This document shows, one piece after another, positions 33,744 through 46,054 of a stretch of DNA of 64,000 nucleotides. Every line of letters starts with the position of its first letter. Positions within the stretch are counted from its first letter, which is position 1. This DNA comes from Calonectria ilicicola (Eukaryota > Ascomycota > Sordariomycetes > Hypocreales > Nectriaceae), in assembly GCA_020809705.1 (NCBI GenBank), contig CP085834.1, forward strand, positions 868,001 to 932,000. The letters are read 5' to 3'. The position numbers and the translations under genes are program-made. A model generated the notes under the pieces. It was not told the DNA's origin. It saw only the letters and a program-made list of their open reading frames with translations, and did not search any database.

Positions 33744-35354
33744 TCATCTAAAAGCGCTAAGCCCGCTTCTATCATAATCAGTCTCTTCCAAGACACCTAG
33801 AGCCACCAACTTGGAACGTTTAGCGTAGGGTCTCTCAAACTCGGGATCAAAGGTATCCACCACGGTCCCCGTGCCGATATGAATAATATTCTTGCCGAAA
33901 GGATTTGCCGCAGAGCCGTAGACAAATTCCTCCACCTCGCGACTGACGTAGACAGGCTGCCCTTGCACTGGAGGGAAGTGATCAACACAAATGACTATCT
34001 TAGGCCGGATTCCCACAGGTCGCTTGCGCCAATCTAATTTGCTTCGCAGATCCTCAAGCAAGCCTTGATAATTGCCGTTTGATGTAACGAAGTAGAGAAA
34101 ACTCAACTCGATTGACTGAAGCGTTGGCGGTAGTGCCGTCACCAGATCCACCAGATCCCGCTGTTTAACAATGAAACGAGAGAGACCAAAATGCCGAAGA
34201 TTCCGCCATCCCTCGACTGGAAAAACTTTGCGGAGTGGCACAAAGTTTTCTTCCATTGGACTGATTAAATCCTCCACAGGTGCAACATTGGTTGAGAGGC
34301 TTACGTGCTGCAAGTCCGGCGCTGCGCTTAGTGCCTTTTGTAGATTGCCACTGCGGTAGCATGGCCAGCCTCGTTCATCTTGGCCACCAACAAGGAGAGC
34401 CATTTCAATGCGAGATATACCAGGCTGACTGAAGACAGTGATAAGATCATTGTACTCAGTGCTTTCCGTCCCATCAAAAACAGAGCTGTTGATCCCAGTA
34501 AGAAGTTGATTTGTGTCTATAACAAATTCTGGAATACAAGCAGCTGGGTTCTGGCGATAGTGTTCAGCAATTCCATGAGTCAAGAGGCAAAAGCCACGCC
34601 ATTTTCCCCTCTCCTCAAAATTCCATATCTCTGCATGTGGGTGATTATCTTGTTCCTCAGCGACTGGCCAGCCACGAGGGATAGCATATATTAAGTTGGG
34701 TGGAAAGGATCGAATCATAGGTGTCTGGTATAAAGGCCTTATGATTTTGCCATGAGCTGCTGGTGTCAGGGTGATGCTTTTTAGATTAGGAAATCGCGAT
34801 AGTCCGTATTTTAAAGCATCGCCATCAAGATTTGTAGCGATAATTTGGTCTTGGCTTTCCAATAAATCTTGATACAATCGGTACGACTCTGCTGGACTCA
34901 ACCGTTCTTTAAATCGCTCTAGCACCTGTAGATGGTGGGGCCGCTTAACTTCCTCGACCCCGTAGTAATCTACATCGTCAGCGCGGTCACGGTATTGGCT
35001 CAGGTACCAAAGCGGAACTCCAGATGTGTCGCCAATGTCGTCGTCGTTTTCGTCGTCATCTTCGTCAGCTTCACGCCAGTGAACTAAGCGCGCATCATCG
35101 TAGATTATCTCCAAAATTTCCTTTCTGAATATTTCATGTTCCGCAACAGCTCTCAAGACCTCTACATTCCGTGGGTTAGGAGAGAGAAAAAGACGGTTGA
35201 GGCGGAGTTTGACGACACCACACAGTTGGGTGCATGTGGCACGTAGGCTCTTAATATCACTGTTGGGTAACTGAATCAAAATTTGATTGAGTATTTCCAG
35301 TGGGAGCTGTACGATAGGATTAGCGCCTGTTGAACCACGTTCAAGTATTTCCAT
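33744..35354 (-). CDS. F-box protein, 536 aa
   Basis: A single exon from the ATG at 35354. The N-terminal F-box is clear: IVQLPLEILNQILIQLPNSD, then SLRATCTQLCGVVKLRLNRLFLS. An acidic stretch (ADEDDDENDDD) follows near residue 100. The rest is an irregular leucine-rich C-terminal part (LKSITLTPAAHG, ALSAAPDLQHVSLS, LRHFGLSRFIV, LPPTLQSIELSFLYF), which in such fungal proteins forms the substrate-binding platform of an SCF ligase. The length fits the family. The target is unknown. It is not obviously a close copy of the F-box gene at 6.1-7.7 kb beyond the shared domain. Confidence 0.82.
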   Translation of the reverse strand: MEILERGSTGANPIVQLPLEILNQILIQLPNSDIKSLRATCTQLCGVVKLRLNRLFLSPNPRNVEVLRAVAEHEIFRKEILEIIYDDARLVHWREADEDDDENDDDIGDTSGVPLWYLSQYRDRADDVDYYGVEEVKRPHHLQVLERFKERLSPAESYRLYQDLLESQDQIIATNLDGDALKYGLSRFPNLKSITLTPAAHGKIIRPLYQTPMIRSFPPNLIYAIPRGWPVAEEQDNHPHAEIWNFEERGKWRGFCLLTHGIAEHYRQNPAACIPEFVIDTNQLLTGINSSVFDGTESTEYNDLITVFSQPGISRIEMALLVGGQDERGWPCYRSGNLQKALSAAPDLQHVSLSTNVAPVEDLISPMEENFVPLRKVFPVEGWRNLRHFGLSRFIVKQRDLVDLVTALPPTLQSIELSFLYFVTSNGNYQGLLEDLRSKLDWRKRPVGIRPKIVICVDHFPPVQGQPVYVSREVEEFVYGSAANPFGKNIIHIGTGTVVDTFDPEFERPYAKRSKLVALGVLEETDYDRSGLSAFR

Positions 35355-35828
35355 GGAGTTAAAAGTTGGTCAGGTGTAGAAATGGGAATTGGATGCCAAG
35401 AGGAAAATCACCAACTCTCGCTTTGTGGAGCTAACAGCCTCTATCACGTGATATTTACACGAAGTGTTGGTTGCATACTTTGCGAACGTCATCTTTTATG
35501 CATGATGCGGTGTGATTATCTGAATTTAATAATACAATCAATCAAGACCATACCAAAATCAAATGATGGTCGATCAAGCAAAGGTATTAGATAGATCCCA
35601 TATGGATAACTCCAAATTTATTTATACTCTTATGAAAAAAAATGAAAACTCTGTTCTTTTCTCCTAAAAGAAAATCAACCATTCGTCTCATGCATTAGAC
35701 CAATATTAGCCGGAATGGTGAACACAATAAACCAATATACTGGTGGCGAGCAGATATTTTTGATAGCCCTTCACGACGGAAGCGAGTTGAACCGCAGTTC
35801 AACTTCGCTTTAATATATAAAACGTCAT
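35355..35828. other. Intergenic region
   Basis: Promoter side of the F-box gene and 3' side of the aldo-keto reductase, both on the minus strand. An A-rich run lies near 35635. No other feature was seen. Confidence 0.4.
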
Positions 35829-36917
35829 TCAAAGTTCTCCATCCTCAGATTCAGCCCTGGTGGGGTTGTCCAATCCCTCAAACAGATGTACTCCCCAATT
35901 CTTGCCAGGATTCGCGAGCCGAATTCTCCTATCCTGCTTGGCAATCTCGGCCATCTCACTTTTTGTAAACTTAATACCTTGAGAAGCGAAATTCTCATCA
36001 ATGTATTTTTCATGTGTGCTTTTTGGAATCACGGTTGTGCCCCTTTGCTGACCCCAAGCGAGAACAGTTTGGGCAATTGTGGCGTTCTTGCGTTCGGCCA
36101 GCTTCTTCCAGAATGGGTCTTGCAAAAGTCTGGGAATGTTGGGATCATAAGTGGGGTTGGTGCTGGCCAGAGGTGAGTATGCAATGACTTCGATCCCCTT
36201 CTCTTTGTGGAAATCGACGTATGATTGCTGCTGGAGATAAGGATGCAATTCAAACTCGTGTGCATACGGTCGAATGCTGGCGACCTCGAGAATCGTCTCA
36301 ACATCTTGTGGCGCAAAGTTGGACAGGCCAATATAGCGGGTGAGATTGGCCCGAACAAGGTCTTCGAGTGCAAGCCAGGTATCGACGATGGAGGTTTTCT
36401 TGTCCAGCTTTGTTGTGCCGGGCACGAACGCCACAGGCCAGTGGATCAGATAGAGGTCCAGGTATTCGACGCCGAGATCGGCAATTGACTTCTCAATGGC
36501 CTTGCGTACCCGTGCGGGGCGATGTTCCGTATTCCAAAGCTTGCTGGTAATCCAGATATCTTCCCGAGGGACACCCGAAGCAACAATGCCTTCACCAACT
36601 TCCTGTTCATTACGGTAGATGGCAGCTGCATCAATGTGGCGATATCCTGCTTTCAGGGCATACTCCACGGCATGAGACACCTAATTGGGAGGAGTCAGTT
36701 AGCATGCGCTATTTTAGGCAATGGAAGCAACAACGATGGTTGAAAGAGCTAGACGCACCTCACCCTTTGCCGAAAGCCACGTTCCGAGTCCGAAAGCGGG
36801 GATTCCGGCTTCAGCGTGGTGGAGTGCCACAGGGACAGACTCAGTGACCAGTGAGAGCAAGGTGTAGACTGCCCCGCTAAACACTGCGAGGCAGGAAAAT
36901 GGATTGACGAACCCCAT
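35829..36917 (-). CDS. Aldo-keto reductase with N-terminal hydrophobic leader, 336 aa
   Basis: Exons 36759-36917 and 35829-36680 join after SAKGE (GTGCGT...AATTAG, 78 bp). Family features: GIPAFGLGTW near the start; the AKR signature GYRHIDAAAIYRNEQEVG, with the catalytic Asp and Tyr; ITSKLWN, with the catalytic Lys; LYLIHWPVAF, with the active-site His; YIGLSNF; the IEVIAYSPLA loop; and the C-terminal VIPKSTHEKYIDENF, which contacts the NADP phosphate. It should reduce aldehydes or ketones with NADPH. The odd point is the first ~30 residues, a hydrophobic stretch (FSCLAVFSGAVYTLLSLV) before the barrel, while most of these enzymes are cytosolic and start directly at the barrel. It could be a signal peptide or membrane anchor. 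All catalytic residues are intact. Confidence 0.87.
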
Positions 36918-37730
36918 CGCGAATAAATGCGTCTGAGGAATGTGAAGCTCGCCAGTTGCACGATGAACGGATTGAGCAACGGGCCAAAAGCCTCAACCCT
37001 TTCACTTTTGGTGGGGCGCCATGATTTGTCAGCGTTATCGCAACATCGCGGGGACCCATGACATAATTCCCGAACACGATCGGCAAGGGATCGTTTCAGG
37101 TGATAAGCTGAGGATTTTGGGGTTTTATTCAATCCAATTCACAAGGTCGACAATGCTATCCATAGCAATGAAGTGGAAGATGCACTACAGTGGTAGTCTT
37201 GATCTTGTCAGCAACACAGTCCGCCCTAGAATTGGTGTCCTCGAAAGGCCTACTTAGTTGATAGTGATGGGCTAAATCATGGCGGGCATATTTCATAGCA
37301 AGGGAACTTGAGTCAATGTAGACATACGCAGATATATAAGGTATCTATTCCTCTGAAAGGCGTTAATAACTTGGACCTTGTACTATCTCTAAAACACCCC
37401 CAAGAACACTCCACGTTAAAAAAAAAACAGTCTATATTATTTGTAATGAATGCCTCACTCTCACTAAGTATATACTAAATCGACTGGTTTGGATCGCGCT
37501 TAGCCTGGGAAACCGCTCTTATAGCTGGTCTCGATAAGGTTCACAGCAGTCGAGGTCCCTCTCACAGGGGATATCCAACCAAAACACAAAACACATACTA
37601 AATCGACAATATTTTCAATCTTTTATTCAGGATAATTGGTTCATGCGGATGGATATTATCCTGAACGGTAATAATCTTGCACTGGCTCTCTCGGATTGCC
37701 GTTAGCTTCCATTCGCCGCTCACTTTAGTA
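36918..37730. other. Intergenic region with a 13-bp direct repeat
   Basis: Upstream of the aldo-keto reductase. ATACTAAATCGAC occurs at 37472-37484 and again at 37595-37607, 110 bp apart. No gene was recognised. Confidence 0.4.
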
Positions 37731-38060
37731 CTAGTATTCGGTAGTCCTGGTGTCCTCAAGGACCTGTAAATCCAGATACTTGAGCTTCAACTCCCAGGCC
37801 GTCTCCGGGTAGTCCTAGACATGGACCGAGTCGTGACCAGTGCCCTTAATCTTGCCAAACAGGTACTCGAGGCCAGTCTTCACCGGCTCTAGGATGCTGT
37901 TCCACGTGTCGACAGCAGTTAAGATGCTCTAGGGAAGTTTGGACACGCCAAAAGCGACGCCGTTGTCGTACCAAGTCATCACAGCAATAGGCTTGGCACC
38001 ATCAGAAGAGCGCTTATTGGATTCATTAGCGATCTCAGCGCCAGTAATCAAGAGCCCATA
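37731..38060 (-). pseudogene. Remnant of an unrecognised gene with two in-frame stops
   Basis: From 38060 down, one frame reads YGLLITGAEIANE, SSDGAKPIAVMTWYDNGVAF, then TAG at 37929-37931, TAVDTWNSILEPVKTGLEYL and GTGHDSVHV, TAG at 37815-37817, then DYPETAWELKLKYLDL and a final TAG at 37731. The composition, codon use and lack of other stops over about 110 codons suggest former coding sequence. Both internal stops could come from CAG or TGG by one transition. The family was not recognised. The 5' end, perhaps a lost exon boundary at CAACAG near 38061, is missing. Confidence 0.45.
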
Positions 38061-38185
38061 CTGTTGGGTTTACGCAATGAAGAACTAACGTGTCACCTGG
38101 TTAGGGAAGGTTTTTCATTGAATACAGCCTGCCTTGGAAATTTTGAACTCCATCATAATACCGGATGTTTATTTTGATGACCAAA

Positions 38186-41100
38186 CTACAAATCTAGTGC
38201 CTTGGTATGGTCCCAATGATCGAGCCTTATCAAAAAATCGAAGTTCTCGCCATGATCTGGTTCCCACAAAGCTGGGAGTGGATACATCGGGCAGGACACC
38301 TCAGGCCCGAATTTTCCATCCAATCTCCCAAGAATATAACTTTTACACAACCTCGTCCATCTTGATGTCCAAGCATCTAGCTTTTGCTCCGAAGGCTTTA
38401 CGTTTGACGTGAAAGCCTCATAAAACGCCTCCTCCAACTTTCCGAGCGCTTTCTGTCTGCACTCATTCCCTTGTTGAAACTCCGCAATTTCATCGTGAAA
38501 TTCTGCCAGATGCATGTGGCCAATAACAAAGAATATGTCTTTGTCGTATTCAGCCATGCAACTTTCGCATCTAATTTCATCTTCCGCTCTCGAGATCATC
38601 TCTCGAAGTGGGGCCGCAGCATCCTTAGCTTCATTTTTGTAATGACGCGCTAATGCTTGGAAAAGAAGAATATAATAGACCTTCGAAGCACAATCATGAT
38701 CGTCGAACTCTGTTGATTCTTGGATATCGGTGACCAATTTCTCAAAAAGTTCGGTTGCTTCTTCTGGTTTACCTGCCGCGATGCAGGCCATTCCAAAACC
38801 AATATTCAGCCTAATGTGAGATTGGCTTGGGAAATTTGTTTCAGCCAGTTGGACACATGTTAGATATTCATCATAGAGGTCGGATTGGTTTCCCCCGTCT
38901 GTTTGAAATTGTATGCAAAAGGCTAATGTCTCATGCAAGTTTAACCTCTCGGCCTCTTGGGAGTCATCTGACTCTATATGAAACAAAGCTTTCCGAATAT
39001 ACTCCTCAGCCTCCGTAAAGAGTCCATGGGAGAGTAAGCAAGCTGCCACAAAGCATAATTCAGTGTCCGCCGGTTCCTCAGCTTCCACAAATGCCGTTCT
39101 CATAGCGGGCAAGTGGGTCTGTAACACTTGGAAGACGTCCAACTTTTTCTCTGACATTTTATATGTGCCAACGATGCAGAATATAGCCAGTTTTATAAAA
39201 TAGACCGAAGCATCATCCCAAAATGAAGTTTTGTCAACACTAACAACTTCTCTTTCTGCTTCAGAATACCTTCCATTCTGATAATACATTATAACTAAAT
39301 CCATTTTGACGCGGTAAAGTAGGTCTTTGTCGGAATCCTTGTTGGATTCAAGATTCGCTTTTGCCTTGAGTAGAATGTCAAGGGCATCAGAAATTTCACC
39401 TAGTCTCTCGGCAGTATATGCTGATATTTGCCTAAAGGAAGTCTGATATTTCTCCTTGAGATGTTGGATACTACTCGCTTCTCGGGTGAATGGTCCCATA
39501 ATACCATTCGCATTCTCATATAAGCTCTCACTGTAATAGATTTTGCCAAGTTCGAATATTTCGAACATTCTATTCTCCTCGAGAGAAAAGCTGTTCACAA
39601 TCATTTTGCAATACCACTCCCTGAAGAAGCCCTCATCGGGCGCTGTAAAAGAATTTTGAAGAAGCTCGTTCTCCAGTTTTGATGCCAGCATCGAAGCTTC
39701 TTCCTTTCTATTCATGGAGAATAGACCATCTATTTGACGTCGCGCCGCCAACCACTATAAGGATTTCATGACAGGATTTGCGGTCTTCACTTCAAGGATG
39801 GACATTGCCCTTGAGAGACACTTCTCAGCGGCTTCGTAATCACAAAATTCCGAGTGGTCTTGCAAACAAGCTCCCAGCCTTATTTGTGCCCAAAATTCTT
39901 GCATATCACCCTTGCCATAAACTCTTGCCTGAGCAAGTTCAAATGCCTTCAACGCGTGTTTTGGTCTGGAAGGTTCAGCAAAATGACCCAATACCATAAG
40001 CCCCAAGAAGGACATCGCTTGGATATTGCGCTCCATTGCTTGGATTAGTATATCCAGAGGGTTGGTAAAAGCACCCAGTCTCGACAAAGAGTTGACGGCA
40101 GGTAAAATACGAGACAGCTGTCGTGTGTAAAACGGTTGCCCTTTTCCCGTCATTTTCTGTATTGAATTTTGTAGTCGCTTTAGATCACCACCAACTATAG
40201 TACCACGTGTTGCTACTTTGTTAGAACTCTCGCTCGTCTGCACTCGATTGATATCTAAGATATCCTTCGACGCGGAGCTGAGAGATGATTCGGAAAGAGT
40301 TGTCTGATAGGTTTCTTGTCCCATGTTCTGTACTTTTGAAAGAGTTTCAAGAGAAATATCTCCCATTGGGAAAGAATCAAAACCTTTCAATATCCCCCAT
40401 ATTTGGAGAGAATCCTCCAAAAAGCGAATCGGAAGCGACGGATGTTGACCTTCTACATTTTCATTCAACATGATTGCAAAGGCCATGGAATTTCGGAAAC
40501 TCTCGGAATTACTGAATTCGACAATTTGGCCTAATTCCTCATCGTGCAGGTCTGATTGCAAAAAGTGCGATGAAATATGCCCAACTGCATAGTTCAACAG
40601 TGGATACTGGCTCATGAGTGAATCTATCGTCTCAATACACCCTGAATGATCCCATTTGATATGTTTCAGATATCTTAGACATGCCATTCCGAGTATTCTA
40701 TGACAATTTTCTGGTTCAAGACGAAAGTATGCTATATCTCTGTCTTCATCTTCCCATTGGTCAGAGGGCCGAGTCAAAAATTCTCGGATAGATGTATGTC
40801 CGAGGTAGATTAAACCCTCCTCGGTTGTCACAAAGTCACCACAAGCATCGATTATTCCATCTTCGTTGATGACATTCTCATGATAGCCAGTTGTTGGTGA
40901 GTCTTGGGGCGAGGCAAAAGCATAAGCCAAACAAAGTTCAGCTGTAGTAAGTGGTCTAAGAGATCCAACAATGAGTTTCAAAAGTTCCCTTGCACGAATC
41001 ATAGGGACCGATGGATTTTTAGGTCGTCCATTGAGCCTTGTCATTAGCGTCAAGAATAGGTTGCAATATTCTTTATCTAGCCGATCTGGTGAACGACTTA

Positions 41101-42385
41101 GTGTTTTCTCGATTTCCCTCAAGCTAAATGACAGACGCAATTCCTTGAAAACGAGTTTGATCCACAAAAACATGACGGTGCATTTTGATTCTAACTCTCT
41201 TTTTATCCTGTTGCGGACTAATTCATCCATAAAGTTGGGACAATTATCCAATTCGAAATCGATGAGTTTGTTTAGATCAGCATAAACCAAGTCTCTTGTT
41301 ATCTCAATATGCAATGGCCATCTCTTGAGAGCCTGACGAAGACTGCTTTGTCGACCAACCAAGAGCAAACGTAGCCCAGGAATGTATTCAAGTAATCGAA
41401 TTAAAGCGTCTAGAGGGCCACCGTTCAAGTCATTCCAGTCATCGAGGGACTCGTCTATCCCATCTAGGATGCAGTATATATGAGATTGGTGAATTTGCCC
41501 TAGCTTCTGGATTTCGACAATGAGATAGTTTAGGTCCTTGATTCGTTCCCGATTCTTTAATAAACGTGGTGTGTGGGTATTCTGCAACCTCCTAGAAAAG
41601 CTTTGAAGAAGTTGCCACAGAAGAGTTCGTAGCATAGCGTCAGCTCGTCGTTCTTGGCCGTGACTGGCCCAAAAAGAAAAGAATAAGGTAGTTTTTGACT
41701 GTTCTTTCAACCTCTCAACTACCGATGCAGCCAATACAGACTTGCCACAGCCTTTCAAGCCGTAAATCAAGAGTACTCTGTTATCTAGGTGGGCTGTACT
41801 ATTCAAATCGACAAGTTGATTATGGGTGGGATTTATTGTCGGGTCAACCCAAAGTTTGAATCTCTCATGTCTCCAGATCCATTCTGCAGTGCCTTCCAAC
41901 TTCTTGGAAATGAAACTTGATGTCGTGGGCTGGAGTAATTTTTGTAGCTGATGCCAGTTATAGGATTGAGTAGCTGACTCTGCGAGGTAAAACTGCAAGA
42001 GGCTCTTCGATCTTTCAAGCCGAGCGATGCGTACTTCCAGTTGGGTTTCAAAACCCGAAAGGACAATTAGGGCTCTTTTCCAAATTCCAGGACATCCATG
42101 CGAGCCTTGGATTCTTTCAACAAAGCGCAGCAGGTCTGAGACCTCATTTTGAATGTCTTGAATGGCTGTAGCCAGGCGAAAATTGTCGCTACTGTCAATA
42201 GGATATTTCTCCTCTCGTTGCTGGATGTTGTCTAGAATTTCGGCGAGAAGATCAAGTTCACTTTGGAATCTGTCGACGGCCTTTTTGATCTTGGCTTGGC
42301 TGCTGATTTGGCCCACGGCGATACTAGCATCCTTCATCAACTTCAGAGTTGCAGGTATCGCTGCAATGGACCCTAAAATGTCCAT
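38186..42385 (-). pseudogene. NLR/STAND protein: NACHT plus TPR-like repeats, split by one TAG
   Basis: The ATG at 42385 starts a hydrophobic-amphipathic N-terminal domain (MDILGSIAAIPATLKLMKDA) like those before fungal NACHT modules. Next is TAEWIWRHERFKLWVD, then the NACHT with Walker A IYGLKGCGKSVLA and Walker B IYCILDGIDES, and ARM-type helices containing LVGSLRPLTTAELCLAYAF-like sequence. The frame continues without any other stop into helical repeats resembling TPRs (RLGEISDALDILLKAKANLE, YYQNGRYSEAEREVV, PEEATELFEKLV). A single TAG at 39755-39757 lies between VMKSL and WLAARRQIDGLF. If it is real and not suppressed, the product is about 876 residues without the repeats. Either the gene is newly broken, or the two halves are separate products. 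Fungal NACHT-TPR receptors usually sense ligands through the repeats. Confidence 0.75.
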
Positions 42386-44250
42386 TGTGTTTGTGAGGAA
42401 ATGTGCTTCGCGTACAAGGATGGTGCTGATGATTTTGTTGATTTTGATCATGAAAACGCGGGGAATGGCATTGGGCTGAGATTTTTGAACCCAATGATAC
42501 CGCCACGAATGTGCAATTTATTGCACGGTTATTGGCGGATATTTATCATAGCCGATGGTGTAGTGCATACCCCCAACATCAGGCAACCTAACCTATTGAT
42601 TGGCCACATCTCATGACAAGATGTTCTTATGGGGAACTCAGTGAACAAGCTGTAATAATCCTACCTGCAGGTTCGGTGGTCGGTTCTGGCACCGCTTGGT
42701 CTCTACCACATAGGTATCCCTTGCCATTTCTGCAACACACATTTAGAGTGAAGACTCGAAAACCCACCTCTAGGCTTCTAACCACTTTGCGTGTTTCTGT
42801 TTTCTGGTGCGACCCATGAACTACTGGCGTGGTGGCAGGGGTTTACGTGTGAATAGTGGCATGAGATCGCATTCTTCGTCCTAAACCCTCTAGCTATCTT
42901 GATCGCAGACGTTTCAAAAATGCAAAAATGCGGGCGTTCCCCAAGTAGATGAGAATAGTTGTGGGGTACTGTTGGGCTTGGGGCTTCATATTTTAGGCTG
43001 TTCCTAAAACACAATATCCAAAATTTGAGTGCTCTTCCGCCTAAATGTGCGGATTCTTTGGAAAGAAACATGGGGATTTCCTGCTCACATTTGATCTCGA
43101 TTTGAGAGACCCACATTTTCGCCCAAACCTCAGTGCCCAAAAGTTAAGCGAGGTCTACTTGCTCATGAGTCTATTCTATTGGCCGAATTGCTCACCAGTT
43201 ATGTCTGGAAATGCACGCATGCAGGAAGTAAAAGTCCATTCAACCGAAACTCTTTAATGTTCCTTGTTCTATTGCTGATGATATCCTAAACAGCAAAAAG
43301 TATGATTCAGTGGTGGAAATGGTACTTTTGCATGAAATATCACGTCTCGGCTAGGCAATCCAACAATTTTTTTGGTAAATCGTGGGCTCAACCAGAAGGA
43401 GTTTCAAAGTTACAACGGTGGCAGATACAACGCAACCCAACAATAATCATGATAGTACATTAAGAATAGACAAAATAAATTAAGAGTGGTATTTGATGAA
43501 GATTGTTTAAATGTATTTACCCATCGAATATCATTTCACGCCATTTTCAGCGCGACAAACTCGGTAACACAGAAAGTGGAAAAATGTCCACTAGAAGGGT
43601 GCAGGGTGGGTTTTGGACCGCCATAGCGCAAAATGGCTCTGGATGCGTGCGGCTGACCAAGGATTCTTATTACTGGTGCGTTACTGGTGGAACTTCTCCT
43701 CACCCCCACAGAGCTGAATTACTAACGCGCTCGATAAACAAGCCATCCTTGCGATGGCTCCGAGAATGCCGGCATTCCGCCAGCGAGAGTGGATCGTGCT
43801 GGCGATTTGTGGTGTATCTCGCTAACCTAAATCCGCACTAGTTTCGCAAAAAGTTGCTCTGAAGTCTCGGTTGGCCAGCGCATGCTTCTGCCAATAAGCA
43901 CTACCACTCGCAAAAGCATTTCTTCAATCGAGAGTTCGGCTAGTTTACAAATTGCATACCACATCTGGAAATTTGGCTCAGTAGCACTGACACTGCGAGG
44001 TATTTAGTAAGCTGCTTTTTCCAATTATCAAGCGGGCTGCAGTATGCGGTTTGCTTAGTGATAATACATTTAGGGCTGAGGAACTTCGGTAGAAGGTTCA
44101 GGACACGGACTAGATTACCAACGCTAAACATATAGGTAGCTATATAATGTCGCCAAAGGTTTCTCTGGCGGCTGAATGAAATAAGGTCAAACCTAATCTA
44201 CTCTGTCTAGTTTGGAGAGACCAACTGCTTCGTGCGACGTCTGCTTCAAA
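42386..44250. other. 1.9-kb intergenic region, no supported gene
   Basis: Divergent promoters of the NACHT gene and the epoxide hydrolase are expected here. Open frames at 42778-43140 and 43503-43841 have no recognisable domain and unusual composition. Confidence 0.4.
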
Positions 44251-45681
44251 ATGCTGTCCTCGGTGCGAAATGTTCTTTTTTACGCTGGGTTGGGGGCCGC
44301 GGCCGTTGCAACCCCACCCATGAACGAGAGGGCCAGCAGCAACTACAACCTACAAAAATTCACCATTGATCTCTCCGGTGGAGTTTCTCACATGAACCAA
44401 CTGATCAAAGCGACACGGTTACCAAAGACAGACCCGTATGCTAGTTTGTCAGCAGGTACCGATCTTGGCAACCTTACATCACTGAAAAACCAATGGGCTG
44501 CCGATTTCAGCTGGGATAAGGAGCAAAAAGCCCTTAACAAGTACGCCATCCGGTTCCATAACATTTAGACACTGCTAACCATTCATTGTCCAGATTCAAG
44601 CACTACACAGTCGAAATCGAAGGACTTACCATCCACTTCATCCATGAAAAGTCCAGTCATTCAGGCGCCATTCCTCTCATTCTCAATCACGGTTGGCCAG
44701 GCTCATTTCTAGAGTTCCTTCCCACCGTCGAAGGGCTCCTCTCGGATTTCGATGTCATCATCCCATCCCTTCCTGGATTTGCATTTTCGTCGGCAGCTCC
44801 GGTAGGCTGGACAACCGATGATACAGCCAGAGTATTCAACACCCTCATGACTAAGGTTTTGGGTTATCCAAAGTATGCCACATATGGAACCGATTGGGGA
44901 AGTGCTGTTGCGTATAGTCTTTATGACAACTTTAATACTTCCGTTCGAGCTGGTCACTTTTCTTTCCTCCCTTTCTACCCGCTGAACTCCACCCAACTTG
45001 CCGATCTCAATGTCAGCCTGTCATCTCTAGAGGAATTCGAGGCAGAACGCTTTGAGAACTGGTCTGCTCTAGGCAACGGTTATTTCGTCGAGCAAACAAC
45101 AGAAGTAAGTCGAAGAAGCATTTTTTTCAGCTAATTTCTAACAATTTATTACTAGCCGCGATCTATTGGGTATGCCTTCTATGATAGCCCAGTTGGCCAA
45201 CTTTCTTACATTGGAGGAAAATTCATTGAGTGTAAGATCTCTGGAAACCTATATCTGTATGGCCTATGTCTAACTTGAAAAGGGTCCGACCCTCGAGCTG
45301 GAACAGGAGCATCTGTTCTCAATTACAATGAGATCTTGAAATCCGTCTCATTGTACTACCTTACAGACACAATTATCTCGTCAATGTTCATCTACTATCA
45401 GAACCCCACCGGGTTCAAGACAAGCTATACAAAGGCGAAGACCGACTCGCCGATGCTTTTCAGCGCATTCAAGTATAATGTTGGCTTTTATCCTCCGTAT
45501 ATTGCTTCTAAAGTTGGAAACCTGGTGTTCTACAATAGTGAGTTCAGATTGAATGTGTCATCTCCAAACACTCCCTAATATGCTTCCAGATCACGAATTC
45601 GGAGGTCACTTTCCAGGATTGGACAACCCCTCAGCGCTGGTTCAGGATTTGAAGAAAATCAAGAAATTCTGGAAAAATTGA
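44251..45681 (+). CDS. Secreted epoxide hydrolase, 5 exons
   Basis: Exons 44251-44540, 44594-45104, 45156-45231, 45283-45537 and 45590-45681. The start is the ATG at 44251, which gives the signal peptide MLSSVRNVLFYAGLGAAAVA. An N-terminal epoxide-hydrolase-type domain follows, joined at KALNKFKHYTVEIEGLTIHF. The alpha/beta-hydrolase core shows the oxyanion-hole motif LNHGWPGSF, the nucleophile Asp in YGTDWGSAVAY, a C-terminal HEFGGHFPGLD with the catalytic His, and Tyr residues in the lid (IYYQNPTGF). It should open epoxides to diols by water attack. The first donor is ambiguous: GTTCCA at 44553 would give a 41-bp intron, while GTACGC at 44541 gives 53 bp and a better protein join, so I chose the latter. 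It runs convergently toward another secreted hydrolase. Confidence 0.85.
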
Positions 45682-46054
45682 TGGATTGCTTCGTTGAGTG
45701 GCGGATGAATATCTTTCTCAGGCCGTATCTCGTACTAAGCTTTCTGTTTTCCTGATAAAATAAATAGTGTTCGGTTACAGGAGCTTCAGTGAGGATTTAA
45801 TAAACTTGATAGTGGCATGTTTCATTAATACTTCTTCATTGTGGTAACACATTTTAGTTTACAGAAGATAGGGAAAAAGACAACTCTATTTATACACTGA
45901 GAAAATTGCATACATACACGCCTCCGTTAATAATTTAGAACATTGAAGTGACAAGTTACAGACTTTAAACAAAGCCGAAACTGCTAAGGACTGTCGTTGA
46001 CAAATCAGAGTTCATTGTGTGCCATTCATGACCAATTTATGCTGTTAATTAACA
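45682..46054. terminator. Shared 3' region of two convergent hydrolase genes
   Basis: 373 bp holding both 3' untranslated regions. It is AT-rich, with AATAAA-like signals on both strands (for example ATAAAATAAATAG near 45756). No gene is present. Confidence 0.4.
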
